From Tolypothrix sp. PCC 7712 (GTDB lineage: Bacteria; Cyanobacteriota; Cyanobacteriia; Cyanobacteriales; Nostocaceae), in the NCBI RefSeq assembly GCF_025860405.1, contig NZ_CP063785.1:496001-560000 (forward strand): 64,000 nucleotides of DNA, read 5' to 3'. Each line of letters begins with the position of its first letter. The stretch's first letter is position 1. Positions 62,262-64,000 of the stretch are shown here, piece by piece. Made by a program: the position numbers and the translations under genes. The notes under the pieces are model-generated. The model had not been told where the DNA came from. It was given only the letters and a program-made list of their open reading frames with translations, and searched no databases.

Positions 62262-63980
62262 TTAGCTAAAGCTGTAAATTTTCTGAGTTTCTAAGCGATC
62301 GCAAATTGTTGAGGGTAGTGTACCAGCTTCAAAGGTCTGACGATCTACCTGCACTTGCAAATTCGTTAGAGGATCGCTACCAGGAGAAATCAAGAATTCC
62401 AGCTTTTCGATATAAGGCAAAGTTGCGAGATGATCGAGAATTTGGCAGATAGCTTGCAAATAAGGATGACCTTTCTGCTGATACCAATCGCCATCTGCAA
62501 CTTTCGGTTGGTCAAAACCTAAGTGTACTGTTAATGATGGCTTGTCGAAGAGTGCGATCGCTAGTGGTCGCGCTTCTTCTTGTAGTAACAGGTGATGATT
62601 TTTCGCTAAATGCCGAATTTTTTCTAGGCGTTCATAGCGTTGTGTTACCGATTGGGGGTCATCTTGCCAGTGAATAGCTACTGTGACTAAATAAGTTTGC
62701 AGCAGCATATGTCCTAACTTCTTAGCTTTGGTTGCTAAGTAATAGGAATTGTAATCGTTGGCTTCAATCAATAACGGTACGCGATCGACTACTTCTAAGC
62801 CATAGCCTTTCACCCCCGCAATTTTACGGGGATTGTTGGTAATCAAACGAATTTGCTTGACTCCTAAATCCATGAGCATTTGTGCGCCCATACCGTAGTC
62901 TCGCAAATCGGCGGCGAATCCTAAGCGCTCGTTGGCTTCTACTGTATCCAAGCCCATATCCTGTAAGGAATAGGCTTTGAGTTTATTAATTAAGCCAATT
63001 CCCCGCCCTTCTTGACGCAGGTAAACTACGACACCTTGTCCGGCCGCTTCAATCATTTTGAGTGCAGCTTGCAACTGCATCCGACAATCGCAACGCAAAG
63101 AACCCAAAGCGTCACCAGTCAGACATTCTGAGTGCATCCGCACCATAACTGGCTCATCTTTAAAGGTAGCGGGATCGCCCTTAACAATGGCTACGTGTTC
63201 GCAATTATCTAAAGTATGGCGGTAAGCGTAGATTTTGAAATGACCAAACTGAGTGGGTAAATCGGCAATACTTTCGCGAATCACTAAGCGATCGTGTTGC
63301 AGACGATAACTAATTAAATCCGCAATACTAATAATTTTCAGATGATGACTACGAGCATACTCAATGAGCTGGGGCAACCTTGCCATCGAACCATCGGAGT
63401 TTTGAATTTCACAAATTACTCCGGCTGGGTATAACCCTGCTAATCGAGATAAGTCTACAGCCGCTTCTGTATGTCCCGCCCGTTTGAGTACGCCGCCAGC
63501 TTTAGCGCGCAGGGGGAAAATATGCCCAGGACGGCGTAAATCTGAGGGTTTTGTGGCTGGGTTGAGAGTTACTTGGATAGTCCGCGCGCGGTCTTCGGCG
63601 GAGATCCCCGTGCTGACACCCAAATGCGGCCCCGCATCAATGCTGACTGTAAAAGCAGTTTGGTTGGTGTCGGTAATATTGCTCACCATTAAAGGTAAGT
63701 CTAGTTCATCGAGGCGATCGCCACTCATCGCTAGACAAATCAGTCCTCTTGCTTCCACCGCCATAAAATTAATCATGTCGGGTGTAGCAAATTGGGCAGC
63801 ACAAATCAAGTCACCCTCATTTTCGCGATTTTCGTCATCTACCACGACGATGACACGCCCAGCTTTTAAATCTGCCAAAGCTGCGTCAATGGAATCAAAC
63901 TTGAAGGATGAAATTGCAGTGCTAGCACCATCAGCCGACTCAGGCGACTGCTGAAAGGCTTGCTCTACTTGCGGAGCCAC
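62262..63980 (-). CDS. ribBA: bifunctional 3,4-dihydroxy-2-butanone-4-phosphate synthase / GTP cyclohydrolase II
   Basis: 572 residues from a GTG at 63980. The frame stays open to the window edge, so the true start may lie outside. The N-terminal RibB domain has [15 protein letters not shown] and [15 protein letters not shown]. The C-terminal RibA domain has the zinc ligands in [20 protein letters not shown] and [12 protein letters not shown] cyanobacterial C-terminal extension of about 140 residues follows (from about [16 protein letters not shown]). The protein makes both precursors of riboflavin. The stop codon coincides with a MITE junction. Confidence 0.95.
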   Translation of the reverse strand: MAPQVEQAFQQSPESADGASTAISSFKFDSIDAALADLKAGRVIVVVDDENRENEGDLICAAQFATPDMINFMAVEARGLICLAMSGDRLDELDLPLMVSNITDTNQTAFTVSIDAGPHLGVSTGISAEDRARTIQVTLNPATKPSDLRRPGHIFPLRAKAGGVLKRAGHTEAAVDLSRLAGLYPAGVICEIQNSDGSMARLPQLIEYARSHHLKIISIADLISYRLQHDRLVIRESIADLPTQFGHFKIYAYRHTLDNCEHVAIVKGDPATFKDEPVMVRMHSECLTGDALGSLRCDCRMQLQAALKMIEAAGQGVVVYLRQEGRGIGLINKLKAYSLQDMGLDTVEANERLGFAADLRDYGMGAQMLMDLGVKQIRLITNNPRKIAGVKGYGLEVVDRVPLLIEANDYNSYYLATKAKKLGHMLLQTYLVTVAIHWQDDPQSVTQRYERLEKIRHLAKNHHLLLQEEARPLAIALFDKPSLTVHLGFDQPKVADGDWYQQKGHPYLQAICQILDHLATLPYIEKLEFLISPGSDPLTNLQVQVDRQTFEAGTLPSTICDRLETQKIYSFS

Positions 63981-64000
63981 CCCAGTACTCTGCTCACTAG

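Overview
The window looks like chromosomal DNA of a filamentous, probably heterocyst-forming cyanobacterium (Nostocales: Nostoc, Tolypothrix, Calothrix and relatives). The HIP1 octamer GCGATCGC is frequent. Intergenic regions carry the 7-9 bp short tandem repeats typical of this group. Lineage markers are a plant-type zeta-carotene desaturase, the XisH/XisI pair, a Kdp operon with an extra small gene, a CtaA-like copper ATPase, and several small genes resembling cyanobacteria-only families.

Layout. 1-11 kb: the 5' part of clpC, a subtilisin-like protease, a split ABC exporter, a secreted protein, peroxiredoxin Q, and cobQ followed by a small [2Fe-2S] protein. 11-13 kb: crtQ with an SRPBCC gene. 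13-16.4 kb: an AT-rich region with one small ribbon-helix-helix gene, ending in a nest of small transposable elements. 16.4-28.3 kb: housekeeping and unknown genes (IscA/SufA, TPR, TIGR01777 oxidoreductase, FHA protein, CtaA-type ATPase, TM2 protein, CPBP protease). 28.9-33.5 kb: a membrane-anchored protein plus NACHT-HEAT STAND NTPase operon with 19 nearly identical repeats, then a 21-bp minisatellite. 33.6-41 kb: xisH-xisI, a DUF1995 protein, a zinc metalloprotease and a pentapeptide-repeat protein. 41-46.5 kb: kdpA-kdpB-small subunit-kdpC. 47.7-51.3 kb: two tandem tspO genes, a DUF2127 protein, a VanX-type dipeptidase, yidD and a phytol/polyprenol kinase. 52-57.5 kb: a membrane-protein gene split by an IS66 element, an amidase, and a DUF433/PIN toxin-antitoxin locus broken by nested insertions. 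57.5-62 kb: a complete diversity-generating retroelement (DGR). 62.3 kb to the end: ribBA.

The most striking system is the DGR. On the minus strand the order is an EACC1-like gene, a caspase-FGE fusion, an Avd-like gene, a reverse transcriptase, and the template repeat (TR). The TR (57872-57996) aligns without gaps to the variable repeat (VR, 59656-59780) at the end of the caspase-FGE gene. All 15 differences fall at template adenines of the coding strand, the hallmark of DGR retrohoming. The diversified product is a putative death protease with a C-type-lectin-fold sensor. This suggests a conflict or immunity system whose recognition surface is rewritten by a retroelement.

The second theme is small non-autonomous transposons. 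I could delimit six families by terminal inverted repeats and target-site duplications (128, 122-123, 196, 126, 277 and about 125 bp). Some are nested, two have empty-site relatives inside the window, and one has landed exactly on the ribBA stop codon. I saw no tRNA, rRNA or CRISPR array. Both window edges cut genes (clpC certainly, ribBA possibly).
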